In this document: positions 56,779-64,000 of the stretch, one piece after another
Layout: each line of letters begins with the position of its first letter
Numbering within the stretch: position 1 is the first letter of the stretch
Assembly: GCA_054601695.1 (NCBI GenBank)
Contig: BAAHQB010000371.1
Coordinates: forward strand, 85,709-149,708
DNA from: Amorphochlora amoebiformis
Taxonomy: Eukaryota; Cercozoa; Chlorarachniophyceae
Length of the DNA stretch: 64,000 nt
Direction of reading: 5' to 3'
Position numbers and translations under genes: made by a program
The notes under the pieces: model-generated
What the model was told of the DNA's origin: nothing
Database searches by the model: none
Seen by the model: only the letters and a program-made list of their open reading frames with translations

Positions 56779-57200
56779 AACAATACTATTTCGTACGTAC
56801 GTATCAATATGAAGTTATACCTATCATACTCATTATGATATAGCGGTATGCATAGCGACAGTATTACACGTATACGTACGTATCATAGTCACCGAACAGT
56901 ACAATCTAGCTTAAGTACAATAAATTTAGTAAAGCTACACCAAATATACTCTCATATTAGTGACATAATTTAGTGTTAGGCAAGTGGGCGGCCCAGATGC
57001 CATCTAAGCTACAAATTAGCCTACAGTAGATCTAGGCCTTGTACATCTAGTATTATTATTATACTATGATATATCCAGTGTGCGCTGTGGTGCTGCATGA
57101 CATCTAAAGCTCTCCGTATATATATCTACTAGATCTAGCTACAGTAGTCTAGAGTAGTATACGTACGTATTACTAGATATACACAGGTATGTATGAGTGG
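56014..57200. other. CTAG-rich unique island with a 3-copy repeat, between convergent genes
   Basis: Starts at the FG-protein stop. A 60-72 bp unit (GCAGG(G/A)AATCCATTTTAC + TAGACCTAGCAAA ... TATGTTT(T)ATCATGATGCC) occurs three times (about 56014, 56087, 56159). Further CTAG sites cluster at 57029-57180, giving about 16 in 1.2 kb. No supported exon. Confidence 0.75.
56512..56851 (+). repeat. 66-bp duplication flanking CA/TA repeats
   Basis: CGTACGTACGTATCAATATG (C/A)(C/A)GTTATACCTATCATACTC A(G/T)TATGATATAGCGGT occurs near 56519 and 56788. Between the copies lie (CA)n, (TA)n and (CA)n, themselves arranged as a repeat. Confidence 0.85.
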
Positions 57201-58569
<1,369 letters not shown>

Positions 58570-59740
58570 GAACAAGATACTAATAAATACCTAAATACAA
58601 ACATATATCAACACACACACACACACTGAACAAGATACTAATAAATACCTAAATAAAAACATATATCAACACACACACACACACACTGAACAAGATACTA
58701 ATAAATACCTAAATACAAACATATATCAACACACACACACACACTGAACAAGATACTAATAAATACCTAAATAAAAACATATATCAACACACACACACAC
58801 ACTGAACAAGATACTAATAAATACCTAAATAAAAACATATATCAACACACACACACACACTGAACAAGATACTAATAAATACCTAAATACAAACATATAT
58901 CAACACACACACACACACTGAACAAGATACTAATAAATACCTAAATAAAAACATATATCAACACACACACACACACACTGAACAAGATACTAATAAATAC
59001 CTAAATACAACACATATATCAACACACACACACACACTGAACAAGATACTAATAAATACCTAAATAAAAACATATATCAACACACACACACACACTGAAC
59101 AAGATACTAATAAATACCTAAATAAAAACATATATCAACACACACACACACACTGAACAAGATAGTAATAAATACCTAAATAAAAACATATATCAACACA
59201 CACACACACACTGAACAAGATACTAATAAATACCTAAATAAAAACATATATCAACACACACACACACACTGAACAAGATACTAATAAATACCTAAATAAA
59301 AACATATATCAACACACACACACACACTGAACAAGATAGTAATAAATACCTAAATAAAAACATATATCAACACACACACACACACTGAACAAGATACTAA
59401 TAAATACCTAAATAAAAACATATATCAACACACACACACACACTGAACAAGATACTAATAAATACCTAAATAAAAACATATATCAACACACACACACACA
59501 CACTGAACAAGATACTAATAAATACCTAAATACAAACATATATCAACACACACACACACACTGAACAAGATACTAATAAATACCTAAATAAAAACATATA
59601 TCAACACACACACACACACTGAACAAGATACTAATAAATACCTAAATACAAACATATATCAACACACACACACACACACTGAACAAGATACTAATAAATA
59701 CCTAAATACAAACATATATCAACACACACACACACACACG
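58570..59740 (+). repeat. About 58-bp satellite-like array, about 20 copies
   Basis: Units of TGAACAAGATACTAATAAAT + ACCTAAATAMAAACATATAT + CAACACACACACACACAC. Variation is almost limited to A versus C in AATA(A/C)AAAC, (CA)n length, and two G-for-C changes (GATAGTAATA near 59161 and 59335). The strong homogeneity indicates recent amplification. Confidence 0.95.
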
Positions 59741-59910
59741 CTTACAAAACAAACTTCGAACAGAAAACAAGAACATACTTCGAACAGAACACAAGAAAAC
59801 AAATAAAACATACACTCACACACACTGTCACACAGTATTACAAACCTCGCACAGAACAAGAAAATAGCCGATAAAATCGCAGCCACAAACCCAAGCAGAG
59901 AATAAACCTG

Positions 59911-59969
59911 GTTACGTTACTTTACGTTACATTACGTTACTACGTTACATTACGTTACATTACGTAACG
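59911..59969 (+). repeat. (ACGTTACATT)n short tandem repeat
   Basis: About six units of TTACGTTACA-type sequence, next to the larger satellite. Confidence 0.85.
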
Positions 59970-60300
59970 GTCAAGACTCAGGCTTAGATTTCAGGATTTT
60001 GCTTAAAAAATGTTTTTAGAGTCAGGGTAGATATGAGGGTGAGAGTGAGATGCGGCTATATTAGTCAGATGCTGTGCTGTTACATACCATTATATACTTA
60101 AAAATTTAAACCAATAGTACTCATGATATATATATATATATATATATATAAATATATATATATATAAATATATATATATATAATATATATTACATATCAC
60201 ATATATAATACTGCCTACACTAGAGATACAGGGTGAGATGCAGCGATATATCACTGAAATGCAGCGAAAAATTAGCTTAAAAAAAAAAAAAAGCGGCAGG

Positions 60301-60354
60301 TAATATTACGCCGATTCGTTAGGGTTAGCGTTAGGGTTACGGACCGTAATATTA
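60301..60354. other. 10-bp perfect inverted repeat
   Basis: TAATATTACG (60301-60310) and CGTAATATTA (60345-60354) with a 34-bp spacer containing TTAGGGTTAGCGTTAGGGTT. It directly precedes a four-copy tandem repeat. Function unknown. Confidence 0.7.
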
Positions 60355-60358
60355 AAGG

Positions 60359-60523
60359 GTGATGAGGCCGCAAAATTAGTGAGATTTTGGATGAATAGGT
60401 GATGAGGCCGAAAATTTAGTGAGATTTTGGATGGATAGGTGATGAGGCCGCAAAATTAGTGAGATTTTGGATGGATAGGTGATGAGGCCGAGAAATTAGT
60501 GAGATTTTGGATGGATAGGTGAG
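60359..60523 (+). repeat. About 41-bp tandem repeat, 4 copies
   Basis: Units of GTGATGAGGCCGCAAAATTA + GTGAGATTTTGGATGGATAG. The array ends a few bases from the donor of exon 60596-60530, so it lies at the start of that gene's next intron or in its 3' end. Confidence 0.92.
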
Positions 60524-60529
60524 GGCTAC

Positions 60530-64000
<3,471 letters not shown>

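Noticed and set aside
58570-59740. CRISPR array
   Set aside because: Units are contiguous with no variable spacers and the context is eukaryotic; it is an ordinary tandem repeat.
60301-60310. TAATATTAC, the nonanucleotide of geminivirus-like replication origins
   Set aside because: It lies in an inverted-repeat arm rather than a hairpin loop, there is no Rep-like gene, and short AT motifs are expected by chance here.

Overview
The window is eukaryotic nuclear DNA, probably from a unicellular protist or alga that I cannot name. The evidence is short exons with GT-AG introns, TTAGGG-type interstitial telomeric repeats, a histone deacetylase, TRM112 and an FG/NPF-repeat nucleoporin-like protein. 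A large part of the window is (TA)n microsatellite. Almost every long frame reading [24 protein letters not shown] or RERERE is repeat read in frame and is not a gene. I found the real genes by reading the non-repeat islands on both strands and joining them by hand at AG...GT boundaries with matching codon phase.

Layout, left to right: (1) 289-14122 (+) a class II-type histone deacetylase in about 18 tiny exons, running off the left edge. (2) 14818-19507 (+) a small protein with an acidic C-terminus. (3) 20887-25662 (-) a complete 400-residue protein with two SAP domains, acidic/Ala-Asp tracts, a basic nuclear-localisation-like motif, a cold-shock-like domain and an Arg/Gly tail. (4) 25803-32675 (+) an unrecognised protein with an N-terminal signal-like segment, divergent from gene 3 across 140 bp. 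(5) 35640-38587 (+) the 3' exons of an unrecognised protein. (6) 40358-41179 (-) an intronless small heat-shock (Hsp20) protein with a membrane segment. (7) about 42105-44144 (+) TRM112. (8) 46811-56015 (+) a 1013-residue FG/NPF-repeat, SH3-like, coiled-coil protein. (9) 60530-64000 (-) a membrane protein running off the right edge.

The most striking observation is a recurring structure I call an exon-edge ladder. In at least twelve places the first or last 20-60 nt of an exon, together with its splice site, has been copied serially into the neighbouring intron, with (TA)n or other microsatellite between copies. Polarity holds wherever the complete exon can be identified: when the 5' edge plus acceptor AG is copied, the complete exon is the last copy; when the 3' edge plus donor GT is copied, the complete exon is the first. 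This is what repeated tandem duplication between intronic microsatellite and exon interior, filtered by selection on the protein, would leave. It means these genes carry many decoy splice sites. Many introns are nearly pure (TA)n from the GTATAT donor to the TATATAG acceptor.

Other features: telomere-like arrays inside deacetylase introns, including a head-to-head (TTAGGG)/(CCCTAA) junction; three CTAG-rich unique islands, all between convergent genes; a (CG)n-G36-(CG)n cluster; and many minisatellites, including a roughly 20-copy, 58-bp array. All gene models are manual and lack transcript support. Microsatellite lengths depend on assembly quality.
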